From Prevotella sp. (GTDB taxonomy: Bacteria > Bacteroidota > Bacteroidia > Bacteroidales > Bacteroidaceae), in assembly GCA_022732315.1 (NCBI GenBank), contig JAIJUV010000152.1, positions 1 to 6,134 on the forward strand: a stretch of DNA of 6,134 nucleotides, written 5' to 3'. A model generated the notes under the pieces. That model was not told the origin of the DNA. It saw only the letters and a program-made list of their open reading frames with translations, and searched no databases. This document shows positions 1-6,134 of this stretch, one piece after another. A program made the translations under genes and the position numbers. Positions within the stretch are counted from its first letter, which is position 1, and every line of letters starts with the position of its first letter.

Positions 1-1
1 G

Positions 2-175
2 CTCGCCCCACTTCTCTATAAGATATTCGGGGTTGATTCTAAAGACTGCTACCGCTTCTACACTGATATCAAACGCCGGAAGAACGAAAGCCGCACCTAT
101 TTCATTGACAGGATGCAGGAAAAACTGAACGAGAGAATGTTGCGTGATGAGGAGTTGGAGCGGATGAGAAAATAA
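2..175 (+). CDS. RteC-like regulator, C-terminal fragment (5' end outside window)
   Basis: Only the last 57 residues are present, in an open frame that enters from the left edge and stops at TAA 173-175. The peptide reads LAPLLYKIFGVDSKDCYRFY and continues with a basic TDIKRRKNES stretch, then RTYFIDRMQEKLNERM, and ends in a charged ELERMRK tail. The pattern of an aromatic/hydrophobic stretch, Y-R-F-Y, D-I-K-R-R-K, then R-T-x-F-[IL]-D, resembles the C-terminus of RteC-family proteins as I remember them. RteC is the regulator that activates excision genes in CTnDOT-type elements of Bacteroides. The fragment is too short to show whether the gene is intact or whether this is the true RteC of the element or one of its many paralogues. 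A strong terminator follows within 25 bases, so transcription probably does not continue into the downstream operon. Family assignment is from memory of the motif and is moderately sure; that it is coding is likely. Confidence 0.62.
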   Translation, partial: LAPLLYKIFGVDSKDCYRFYTDIKRRKNESRTYFIDRMQEKLNERMLRDEELERMRK

Positions 176-197
176 AAAAATATCCATTACATATGAG

Positions 198-233
198 AAG
201 ACAGGAATACTCGTATCCTGTCTTTTTATTTTC
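198..233 (+). terminator. Rho-independent-type terminator after the rteC-like gene
   Basis: The left arm AAGACAGGAATAC (198-210) pairs with GTATCCTGTCTT (213-224), with one bulged A. The innermost pairs probably open to give a workable loop. A T-rich run (TTTTTATTTT) overlaps and follows the right arm. It sits 23 bases after the stop codon of the left-edge gene and is the natural end of that transcript. Confidence 0.85.
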
Positions 234-386
234 ATTTAATTATATATTAATTAGCACAATATATGTGAGTTTTTCATTCCTATAAGGACAAATTTCAGAA
301 ACGTATGTCTGGTAAATTATTGAGTCATCATAGTATGAACATATATCATTACTAAAAACAATGAAACAACTTCCATAAGATTGTGG
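234..386. other. AT-rich intergenic stretch with no gene recognised
   Basis: The gene-free interval between the rteC-like stop and the first ATPase runs 176-476. Its left part is the terminator and its right part holds direct repeats and a promoter. In this middle part I see no open frame with recognisable protein, no convincing stem-loop and no TAnnTTTG box. It could hold binding sites or a small RNA, but nothing visible supports one. Confidence 0.5.
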
Positions 387-408
387 TTGTAAAAATCGCC
401 ATTTAATA
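387..408 (+). repeat. Direct repeat copy 1, upstream of the operon promoter
   Basis: This 22-base unit begins TTGTAAAAATCGCC and ends ATTTAATA. It matches the unit at 420-441 at 19 of 22 positions. The copies start 33 bp apart, close to three turns of the helix, so a protein bound to both would sit on the same face of the DNA. It is a candidate regulator site; no known operator was recognised. Confidence 0.6.
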
Positions 409-419
409 GCCCGTTTTTT

Positions 420-441
420 TTGTAAAATTCGCCAATTAAAA
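420..441 (+). repeat. Direct repeat copy 2, overlapping the -33 region
   Basis: This 22-base unit begins TTGTAAAATTCGCC and ends AATTAAAA, and is the partner of the unit at 387-408 (19 of 22 identical). It ends 9 bases before the -7 box and covers the place where a Bacteroides -33 element would lie. A protein bound here would block or contact RNA polymerase. That role is inferred from position only. Confidence 0.6.
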
Positions 442-463
442 AAATATGATTATCTTTGCATTA
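420..463 (+). promoter_or_regulatory. Bacteroides-type promoter for the two-ATPase operon
   Basis: TATCTTTG at 451-458 is an exact match to the TAnnTTTG -7 consensus of Bacteroides primary-sigma promoters. It lies 18 bases before the ATG of the first gene, so the predicted leader is only about 10-15 nt. The -33 element is weak: no clear TTTG lies at the usual 19-21 bp distance, and the T-run ending in TTTTTTTG (to 422) is somewhat too far upstream. A poor -33 together with the overlapping repeat fits a regulated or activator-dependent promoter, but that is inference. AAGG at 472-475 is too close to the ATG to act as a Shine-Dalgarno site, and Bacteroides generally do not rely on one. Confidence 0.7.
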
Positions 464-476
464 TATTTTATAAGGT

Positions 477-1607
477 ATGGAAACAGTAAATAGAATACTT
501 CAAGAGAAGATTACAGCACGAATCGCGCCCAATAAAGCAGTACTGATTTTTGGTGCTCGCCGTGTTGGTAAAACGGTAATGATGCGTAAAATTGTGGACA
601 ACTATTCAGGTAGGACGATGATGCTCAACGGCGAAGACTACGACACATTAGCACTATTGGAGAATCGCTCAATAGCCAATTATCGGCATTTATTGGATGG
701 TATTGATTTGCTGGCTATTGATGAGGCACAGAACATACCACAAATCGGTAGTATTCTGAAGTTGATAGTTGATGAAATACCGGGAATAAGTGTCTTGGCA
801 AGTGGTTCTTCGTCATTCGATTTGCTGAATAAGACTGGTGAACCGTTGGTCGGCCGCAGTACGCAATTTCTCCTTACACCATTCTCGCAACGGGAAATCG
901 CACAGACGGAAACGGCACTTGAAACCCGCCAGAACCTCGAAGCGCGCTTGATTTACGGTTCCTATCCCGAAGTAGTAATGATGGAGAACTATGAACGTAA
1001 AACAGACTACCTACGTGATATTGTCGGTGCATACCTGCTTAAAGATATCTTAGCAATTGACGGCTTAAAAAATTCGAGCAAGATGCGCGATCTACTGCGA
1101 TTGATAGCTTTTCAGTTGGGCAGCGAAGTTTCTTACGAAGAGTTAGGTAAACAACTCGGCATGAGCAAGACGACCGTTGAAAAATACCTCGACCTATTGG
1201 AAAAGGTCTTCGTTATCTATCGTCTGGGGGCTTATTCGCGTAACCTACGCAAGGAGGTTACAAAAGCTGGCAAGTGGTACTTCTACGACAACGGCATTCG
1301 CAATGCCATTATCGGGGCTTTCTCACCGCTGGCCATTCGGCAGGATGTCGGTGCGCTGTGGGAGAACTACATCATCGGAGAGCGGCGCAAAGCGAACTTC
1401 AATGAGGGACTGCACAGGGAGTTCTATTTCTGGCGCACCTACGACAAACAGGAAATCGACCTGATTGAGGAGAGTGCCGACAGTCTTACCGCCTTGGAGT
1501 TCAAGTGGGGAAATAAAATGCCGGCCGCACCGAAAGCCTTCCAAGAAGCCTATCCCTATGCCGAGTTTCATGTGGTAAATCGGGAGAATTATTTGGAGTT
1601 CGTATAA
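477..1607 (+). CDS. AAA ATPase with C-terminal DUF4143 nuclease-like domain
   Basis: The protein is 376 aa, a usual size for the AAA_14/DUF4143 family of stand-alone ATP-binding proteins, whose cellular role is largely unknown. An AAA module comes first: Walker A GARRVGKT at residues 26-33, Walker B LLAIDEAQ at 78-85, and a sensor-like strand VLASGSSS at 106-113. A winged-helix segment follows at about 216-243 (SEVSYEELGKQLGMSKTTVE), a likely DNA-contacting or regulatory part. The C-terminal DUF4143 region holds D328 in EIDL and E341/K343 in LEFKW, the spaced D...ExK signature of the PD-(D/E)XK nuclease fold, so catalytic residues appear kept. No signal peptide or membrane segment is seen, so it is probably cytoplasmic. 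The ATG at 477 is chosen because the family normally starts about 20-25 residues before Walker A and the promoter -7 box lies just upstream. It is followed after 16 bp by the KAP NTPase gene and probably cotranscribed with it. Hand counts show composition changing within the gene, with 124/300 G+C at 541-840 against 161/300 at 1261-1560. Family assignment is firm; function is open. Confidence 0.93.
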   Translation: METVNRILQEKITARIAPNKAVLIFGARRVGKTVMMRKIVDNYSGRTMMLNGEDYDTLALLENRSIANYRHLLDGIDLLAIDEAQNIPQIGSILKLIVDEIPGISVLASGSSSFDLLNKTGEPLVGRSTQFLLTPFSQREIAQTETALETRQNLEARLIYGSYPEVVMMENYERKTDYLRDIVGAYLLKDILAIDGLKNSSKMRDLLRLIAFQLGSEVSYEELGKQLGMSKTTVEKYLDLLEKVFVIYRLGAYSRNLRKEVTKAGKWYFYDNGIRNAIIGAFSPLAIRQDVGALWENYIIGERRKANFNEGLHREFYFWRTYDKQEIDLIEESADSLTALEFKWGNKMPAAPKAFQEAYPYAEFHVVNRENYLEFV

Positions 1608-1623
1608 TCAATAAATTACGTAT

Positions 1624-4600
1624 ATGGAAACAAAACTACAATCCAAACAGCAATATCCGCGGTTTATCCAAAATAAACCGTGTGGTATTGACAAATTCGA
1701 TGGAGGTTCGCAAGAAAGGTTGGCAAAAACTATTGCTCGCCATTTTTGTCAGAATGATTCATTGGATGAGGAATGTACTTTACCTCGAATTATCGGCATC
1801 GAAGGTATTTGGGGATCTGGAAAATCCAACGTGGTTAAAATGTTGGAACGTGAATTATCAGACGACTATTACTTTTTTGAGTATGACGCATGGGGACATC
1901 AAGAGGACTTGCAACGCCGCTCTATATTGGAATTGCTTACAAGCAAACTTATTGATGATGGTATCCTATCTGGAAATGCAACAATAAAAGTCAAAGGTGG
2001 AGGTACGAAAACCGTATCATGGTCTGAAAAGCTGAAATATTTATTAGCCCGTAAAACGGAGACCGTAACCGAAAAATATCCCCTTATCAGTAATGGTATG
2101 GTTGCGGCATTTTTGGTTGCAGTTTTAACTCCGATATTTACATTTATTGCGTATGCAGTAAAACCTACACCCACAACATGGTGGTTTTCTTTATTGTCTA
2201 TTATCATAGCTGCACTGCCAGTTCTTATTGCATTGTGCGTTTGGAAATGGGCATATAGCAAAGATCATAAATATGGATGGAGTTATATGTTAGCTATTTA
2301 TCAAGATAAAGTCGAAAAGGACGTTTGCTATGAGACTTTGAGCGAAGACGAACCAACGGTTTACGAGTTCAAAACATGGATGCAAGACATTTCTGATTTT
2401 ATCAAGGAAAAAGGACAACGTAAATTAGTCCTTGTTTTTGACAACATGGATCGTCTCCCCGCTGAAAAAGTAAAAGAATTATGGTCTTCTATCCATACGT
2501 TCTTCGCCGATAGCGGTTTTGAAAATGTTTGGGCTGTTATTCCTTTCGATGAAACACATTTAGCTTGTGCATTCGGAGATGAGACCGACGAACAAACGAA
2601 ACAACTGACCAAGTATTTTATCAATAAAACTTTCCCTATTGTTTATCGTGTTGCTCCTCCTGTTATTACCGACTATCGAAGTATATTCAACAAACTGTTT
2701 GTTGAAGCATTTGGAGAAACAGAAAATGAAGCGAAAGAAACTATAAATCGGATATTCAGATTGGTAAATCCTAATGCCAATGTTAGGGAAATTATATCAT
2801 ATATCAATGAGATGGTCGCTCTTAAACAAGAGTGGTGTAACGAAATTTTGATGATAAACATAGCATTGTTCTGTTTGAAGAAGACGGATATTCTGGCAAA
2901 TCCAGTAGAACAAATATTGTCCGGCGACTATCTGAATGGCATTCAAACAATAATTAACAATGATCTGCAAACACAACGCGAAATTGCAGCTTTGGTATAT
3001 GGTGTCGATGTTGAAGATGCTCGACAAATTCCATTGAAAAAATATATTGAAGGCTGCATCAACGGAGAAGAAGACCACGACATAAATCAATATGCAGAGA
3101 CTAATAAACAATTTGACACTGTATTAGAAGAAGTTATACAATGTATGGACAATGCGCTTATCGATAAGATTATACATTGTTTGCATAAATTAACTCGAAA
3201 GAGCGATGTTATTCTGCGTGTATGGCAAAGAATAGCACAATTGAAATTAAAAGAATCCATAGAGAAGCAGGTGTTCCCTGTCGAATACCAAGAACTGCTG
3301 TTGCATTTAGACACGGAAAGCCAAAACCATGTGATTGCTCAATTATATAAGAAGATAGTTCGGTTCAATGACTTCAATGGCGGCGACTATTTCAAAACGT
3401 TAGATGCAATAGACAGGTTTATTGCGCAAAATAAGTTGGCGTGCGATTTTACGTCATTGATTGAAGCAAAAACAGTCAAGCCAAATACATTTATCGATTA
3501 TATTCAAGCTGCAAATGCAACAGATGCTGCCTATCGGGATAACGCGACAACTAAAGCATATAAATATTATCAAGTAGCAACAAATTCGGAGGCGCTCGAT
3601 AATTATTTGGCAAACTTACTACCCGATAATTTCGACCATGCAGATATTGTAAAAACGTTAAAAGATAATTCTACCTATACGTTTCCAACGCTTTTGCAAG
3701 CGATCACGAATTGCATTGATGAACAGAATGTAAATAAAGATAATATAGGGGCTATATTTACAACCTATCGTTTATTGGCATCTGACGAAGAAAGACCTTT
3801 ACCTGTAACGTTAGATTCAACCTACATAAATCAGTTGCATTCTGAATTAGAAACTGATGGCCGAAACATTAAAGAGTCTGGATATTACGATTTAGTCGCC
3901 ATGCAATTGGCACATGGTCATTCCGTTTCCTTAATAGAGGGTGGAGATATAAAATATGTTGCAGAACTCATGGACTATTATGTGGATCATGGAGACTTAT
4001 TAGTAAATAGTGTGGGATGGAATATACCGCTATTAAATGAAACACTACAATACATGGTAAATCATAAACTTGGCTATAAATTATTGCTCTCAGACATATT
4101 GCCCCAATTTGAAGATATTAAGAACAGAATAGGTGTAACGGATGAGGTATTTATCGAGCATTTAGCAGAGTGGAATACCGATTTGGATAAGTATATCACT
4201 AAGAACAATATTAAAGATGTAATTCCTGACGCATCTTTTTACGATTTGACCACTAAAATAAGCAATGTCCTGACCGATCATATCAATAAAATAGCGTTCG
4301 AAGCGTTGTCTGAAATAAGTGTTGATACATTATACGCCCAAAGAACAGCACATACATCATATTATTGGTTTGTCGCAATAAAACATTTACTGGCTAAAAT
4401 CAAATCCTTGCCAGATAACTTGACTGAATTTGGCAAAAAGATTCTGATGGATATTGCTTCTGGAACTCAAAGTTTGAATCCTTTCCCTAATTGTTTCAAG
4501 AATATAGTTGAAAGATTGGATAAACGAAAAATTAAATCGACAGTTACCGATATAAGAAATGATTTCTGCATCGGTAAAAAGACTATCAATGCAATAAAGT

Positions 4601-4878
4601 TTCAATTTTTCGAAACATGGCTTAGATCGCATGGTAATTTGAAAAGTCAAGCTGGAGACGTTATTGATAAAATAGTGAAACCTGTAATTTCCGATGGGGC
4701 ATGCCGTTCATTGATTCTGCAAAACAAAGATTTTTATATGGATTTAATAAATACAGCAGGGGATGATGCTTATGAATTGAAAAAGAGTCTCCGAAACCTC
4801 ATACAAAAAGATTCAGATCCGCAATTGGTTAAATTTGTCAATTCGATAGATTCAGTACCTGAGGTTGAAACCGCGTAA
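1624..4878 (+). CDS. KAP-family membrane-anchored P-loop NTPase, large
   Basis: The protein is 1084 aa. The Walker A motif GIWGSGKS is at residues 61-68, followed by the FEYDAWGHQEDLQRRSILE stretch that replaces the FNPW-type motif of KAP proteins. Two hydrophobic segments (about 159-179 and 186-207) form a membrane hairpin inside the NTPase domain. Walker B is KLVLVFDNMD, with acidic D273 and D276. A sensor-like strand VWAVIPFD lies at 302-309, the KYFINKTFPI segment at 330-339, and NPNANVREIISYINEM at 382-397 resembles the conserved helical arginine motif of the family. These features in this order are diagnostic of KAP NTPases (Kidins220/ARMS and PifA; the in-domain membrane insertion is known for the family). 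The NTPase part ends near residue 430. The remaining roughly 650 residues look helical and soluble, and I do not recognise a domain there. It probably sits on the inner membrane with its bulk in the cytoplasm. It lies 16 bp after the DUF4143 ATPase gene with no promoter box between them, so it is probably the second gene of an operon. It is clearly AT-rich (106/300 G+C at 3481-3780), suggesting acquisition from elsewhere. Phage exclusion (PifA-like) is a plausible role but inferred. Confidence 0.9.
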   Translation: METKLQSKQQYPRFIQNKPCGIDKFDGGSQERLAKTIARHFCQNDSLDEECTLPRIIGIEGIWGSGKSNVVKMLERELSDDYYFFEYDAWGHQEDLQRRSILELLTSKLIDDGILSGNATIKVKGGGTKTVSWSEKLKYLLARKTETVTEKYPLISNGMVAAFLVAVLTPIFTFIAYAVKPTPTTWWFSLLSIIIAALPVLIALCVWKWAYSKDHKYGWSYMLAIYQDKVEKDVCYETLSEDEPTVYEFKTWMQDISDFIKEKGQRKLVLVFDNMDRLPAEKVKELWSSIHTFFADSGFENVWAVIPFDETHLACAFGDETDEQTKQLTKYFINKTFPIVYRVAPPVITDYRSIFNKLFVEAFGETENEAKETINRIFRLVNPNANVREIISYINEMVALKQEWCNEILMINIALFCLKKTDILANPVEQILSGDYLNGIQTIINNDLQTQREIAALVYGVDVEDARQIPLKKYIEGCINGEEDHDINQYAETNKQFDTVLEEVIQCMDNALIDKIIHCLHKLTRKSDVILRVWQRIAQLKLKESIEKQVFPVEYQELLLHLDTESQNHVIAQLYKKIVRFNDFNGGDYFKTLDAIDRFIAQNKLACDFTSLIEAKTVKPNTFIDYIQAANATDAAYRDNATTKAYKYYQVATNSEALDNYLANLLPDNFDHADIVKTLKDNSTYTFPTLLQAITNCIDEQNVNKDNIGAIFTTYRLLASDEERPLPVTLDSTYINQLHSELETDGRNIKESGYYDLVAMQLAHGHSVSLIEGGDIKYVAELMDYYVDHGDLLVNSVGWNIPLLNETLQYMVNHKLGYKLLLSDILPQFEDIKNRIGVTDEVFIEHLAEWNTDLDKYITKNNIKDVIPDASFYDLTTKISNVLTDHINKIAFEALSEISVDTLYAQRTAHTSYYWFVAIKHLLAKIKSLPDNLTEFGKKILMDIASGTQSLNPFPNCFKNIVERLDKRKIKSTVTDIRNDFCIGKKTINAIKFQFFETWLRSHGNLKSQAGDVIDKIVKPVISDGACRSLILQNKDFYMDLINTAGDDAYELKKSLRNLIQKDSDPQLVKFVNSIDSVPEVETA

Positions 4879-4883
4879 GTATT

Positions 4884-4897
4884 TGTCTAACAAGTCC
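4884..4897 (+). repeat. Left arm of 14-bp perfect inverted repeat
   Basis: TGTCTAACAAGTCC begins 5 bases after the KAP gene stop. Its exact reverse complement lies at 5003-5016, so the two bound a 133-bp unit. The arms look like the terminal repeats of a small mobile element or of a remnant. I could not name the family, and I see no flanking target duplication (ATT on the left, GTC on the right). Confidence 0.75.
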
Positions 4898-4924
4898 GAA
4901 TTTTACGATTTTACCCGTCAGAAC

Positions 4925-4972
4925 TGAAGTGCCCCCCAAAAAAATTGTATCCAACTTTTGGGGGTCACTTCA
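4925..4972. repeat. Palindrome with 17-bp arms; terminator hairpin or IS-end remnant
   Basis: TGAAGTGCCCCCCAAAA (4925-4941) pairs with TTTTGGGGGTCACTTCA (4956-4972) at 16 of 17 positions; the loop is 14 nt. It lies between two convergent genes and could stop transcription from both sides, though neither side has a downstream T-run outside the stem. The arm sequence, starting TG and followed by a C-run, AAAA and (right arm, reversed) GTTGGATA, resembles terminal repeats of IS3-family elements as I remember them. The triplet AAC occurs directly on both sides (4922-4924 and 4973-4975), as a 3-bp target duplication would, but a 3-base match can arise by chance. Confidence 0.7.
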
Positions 4973-5002
4973 AACTTCGATAGGGATAATTTTCAATTTT
5001 GG

Positions 5003-5016
5003 GGACTTGTTAGACA
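5003..5016 (-). repeat. Right arm of 14-bp perfect inverted repeat, overlapping the mobC stop
   Basis: GGACTTGTTAGACA is the exact reverse complement of 4884-4897. Read on the minus strand it supplies the end of the mobC frame, including the GTC codon and TAA stop (5010-5012). Either the arm belongs to the native end of mobC and was copied in inverse orientation on the other side, or an inserted element supplied the present stop codon. Confidence 0.75.
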
Positions 5017-6134
5017 GTCTCATTATCTGGTAGCAGTTTACACAGCACCGGATCGTTTTTGATACGCTCCAGTTCCTCCTGCACAATCTGCTTCACCTCT
5101 TCCTTGATGCGCCGGTAGTTCGCCTGCACCGTTTCCTTCATGCGGTCGTTGCCGTCCTCGTCCGTGAAGTTTGTAATGACGGGAATTTTCTTGTAGGCAC
5201 TTTCTTCCCGTTTCACCTTTTCGGCATCCACCACAATCTCGCAATGAAAAATCTTCTGCTCGATACGCTCGTTGAAGTTGTCGGATACAGAACCGACAAA
5301 CATTCCCTGCGTAAGCCCGGAAATCTTACTCGGTGGAATGAGCGCGTCCATCTGCGTGTTGATGGAGGTGGAAACATCCTGCCGGTTGATGGAGATGGAC
5401 TGCCGTTTCTGCAACACCTTACCGAACCGCTCGGAGAGCGTCTTGGCTGTTTCCCCCACCACCTGACCGGAGAAAATATTGCCGACAGTGTTCATCACCA
5501 CTTTCGCCTCTTTGTCCCCGTAGTCACGCACTAACTGGCTGAAATCCTGAAAGCCCAGACACACGGCAACCTTGTTGCTTCGGGCGGTAGCTATAAGATT
5601 GTCCAACCCTTTGAAGTATATTGTGGGCAACTCGTCGATGATGACCGATGACTTCAGCATCCCCTTCTTGTTGATGAGCTTCACGATACGGGAATTATAC
5701 AGACCGAGTGCCGCACCGTAGATATTCTGACGGTCGGGATTGTTACCCACGCAGAGGATTTTCGGCTCTTCGGGATTGTTGATGTCCAGCGTAAACTCGC
5801 TGTCTGACATCACCCAGTAGAGCTGCGGTGAAATCATCCTCGAAAGCGGGATTTTTGCCGACGCTATCTGACCCATGAGCTGCTCCGCAGCCCCTCCAAG
5901 CCACGCATCCATGAACGGCGAAAGGTAGTTCTCCAGCTCCGGATAAGAGGTCAGTATCGGAAATATATCCTCGTAACGGCGGTTCAGAAACTCGATAGCA
6001 TGGGGAAACGTGCAAAACTTCCCGTTCTGATAGATTTTGAGATACCAGATAATACTGGCAAACAGAATGATAGGTGACTCCACGAAGAAGTCGCCCTGCT
6101 TTTGCACCCACGTTTTATTGAGGTTGAGCATTAT
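5010..6134 (-). CDS. mobC: MobC/TraG-type conjugal coupling protein, C-terminal part (5' end outside window)
   Basis: The frame is open to the right edge and gives 374 residues plus stop. The ATG at 6131-6129 is not taken as the start: the codon before it (ATA) is still open, and conserved sequence with the nucleotide-binding motif should lie further upstream. This is the type IV coupling protein of Bacteroides conjugative elements, the membrane-linked ATPase that passes the relaxase-DNA complex to the mating channel. The visible part carries Walker B SSVIIDELPTIYF (about 5620-5650), the GFQDFSQL motif (about 5529-5556) and the segment NTVGNIFSGQVVGETAKTLS, all typical of TraG/MobC of CTnDOT-like elements. 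Walker A must lie beyond the window. The C-terminal tail, from about VKREES onwards, is highly charged and probably helical, ending LLPDNETV. The gene converges on the KAP operon. Its own promoter and mobA/mobB neighbours would lie to the right, outside the window. Family recognition is from memory of the protein and is firm. Confidence 0.93.
   Translation of the reverse strand: MMLNLNKTWVQKQGDFFVESPIILFASIIWYLKIYQNGKFCTFPHAIEFLNRRYEDIFPILTSYPELENYLSPFMDAWLGGAAEQLMGQIASAKIPLSRMISPQLYWVMSDSEFTLDINNPEEPKILCVGNNPDRQNIYGAALGLYNSRIVKLINKKGMLKSSVIIDELPTIYFKGLDNLIATARSNKVAVCLGFQDFSQLVRDYGDKEAKVVMNTVGNIFSGQVVGETAKTLSERFGKVLQKRQSISINRQDVSTSINTQMDALIPPSKISGLTQGMFVGSVSDNFNERIEQKIFHCEIVVDAEKVKREESAYKKIPVITNFTDEDGNDRMKETVQANYRRIKEEVKQIVQEELERIKNDPVLCKLLPDNETV

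Noticed and set aside
387..441. Start of a CRISPR array
   Set aside because: There are only two imperfect copies with a 11-base interval, which is too short for spacers, and no cas gene is present; a promoter-associated repeat explains them better.
471..475. TAAGG as a ribosome binding site for the first ATPase
   Set aside because: It is separated from the ATG by a single base, too close to function as a Shine-Dalgarno site, and Bacteroides genes usually lack one.
1323..1571. An 82-residue minus-strand open frame within the DUF4143 ATPase gene
   Set aside because: It is antisense to a conserved domain, with no family resemblance. The same applies to the minus-strand frames within the KAP gene (for example 1899-2261, 2797-3111 and 4387-4650).
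1624..4878. A Qat (QatABCD) defence system, based on the KAP ATPase
   Set aside because: No QueC-like, TatD-like or QatB-like gene is adjacent. The downstream neighbour is mobC on the other strand and the upstream one is a DUF4143 ATPase.
5244..5534. A 96-residue open frame on the + strand opposite mobC
   Set aside because: It lies wholly antisense to well-conserved MobC coding sequence, has no promoter box or recognisable protein, and its composition simply reflects the opposite strand.
6129..6131. ATG near the right edge as the mobC start
   Set aside because: The codon before it is open to the edge, and the Walker A portion required for this ATPase family is missing, so the true start lies outside the window.

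Overview
The window looks like part of a Bacteroidales integrative conjugative element (CTnDOT/ERL type). Three things suggest this. The right-hand gene encodes the MobC/TraG-type coupling protein typical of these elements. The left edge carries the tail of an RteC-like regulator. The one clear promoter has the Bacteroides -7 box (TAnnTTTG form), with no convincing Shine-Dalgarno sequence before either complete gene. Neither end of the element, nor an integrase, is visible.

Layout. Bases 2-175 are the 3' end of an rteC-like gene, followed by a rho-independent-type terminator (198-233). An AT-rich intergenic stretch (176-476) carries two near-identical 22-bp direct repeats 33 bp apart and a -7 promoter element just upstream of gene 1. 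Bases 477-4878 hold two complete genes on the + strand, 16 bp apart, read here as one operon. The first encodes a 376-aa AAA ATPase with a C-terminal DUF4143 (PD-(D/E)XK nuclease-like) domain. The second encodes a 1084-aa KAP-family P-loop NTPase with a membrane hairpin inside its ATPase domain and a long C-terminal region I do not recognise. Bases 4879-5009 separate this operon from the convergent mobC gene. They hold a 133-bp unit bounded by perfect 14-bp inverted repeats, with a second, 17-bp-arm palindrome nested inside. The mobC gene (minus strand, 5010 to the right edge) is cut at its 5' end by the window.

How the parts relate. mobC is conjugation backbone and the rteC-like gene is regulatory. 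The two ATPase genes between them look like cargo: they have their own promoter and no recognisable transfer function, and the KAP gene is much more AT-rich than mobC (hand counts: 106/300 G+C at 3481-3780 against 155/300 at 5101-5400). KAP NTPases include PifA, the phage-exclusion protein of the F plasmid, and QatA of the Qat defence system. A phage-defence or element-maintenance role is therefore the most attractive hypothesis for the pair, but nothing in the sequence proves it. No rRNA, tRNA, CRISPR array or intact insertion sequence was seen.
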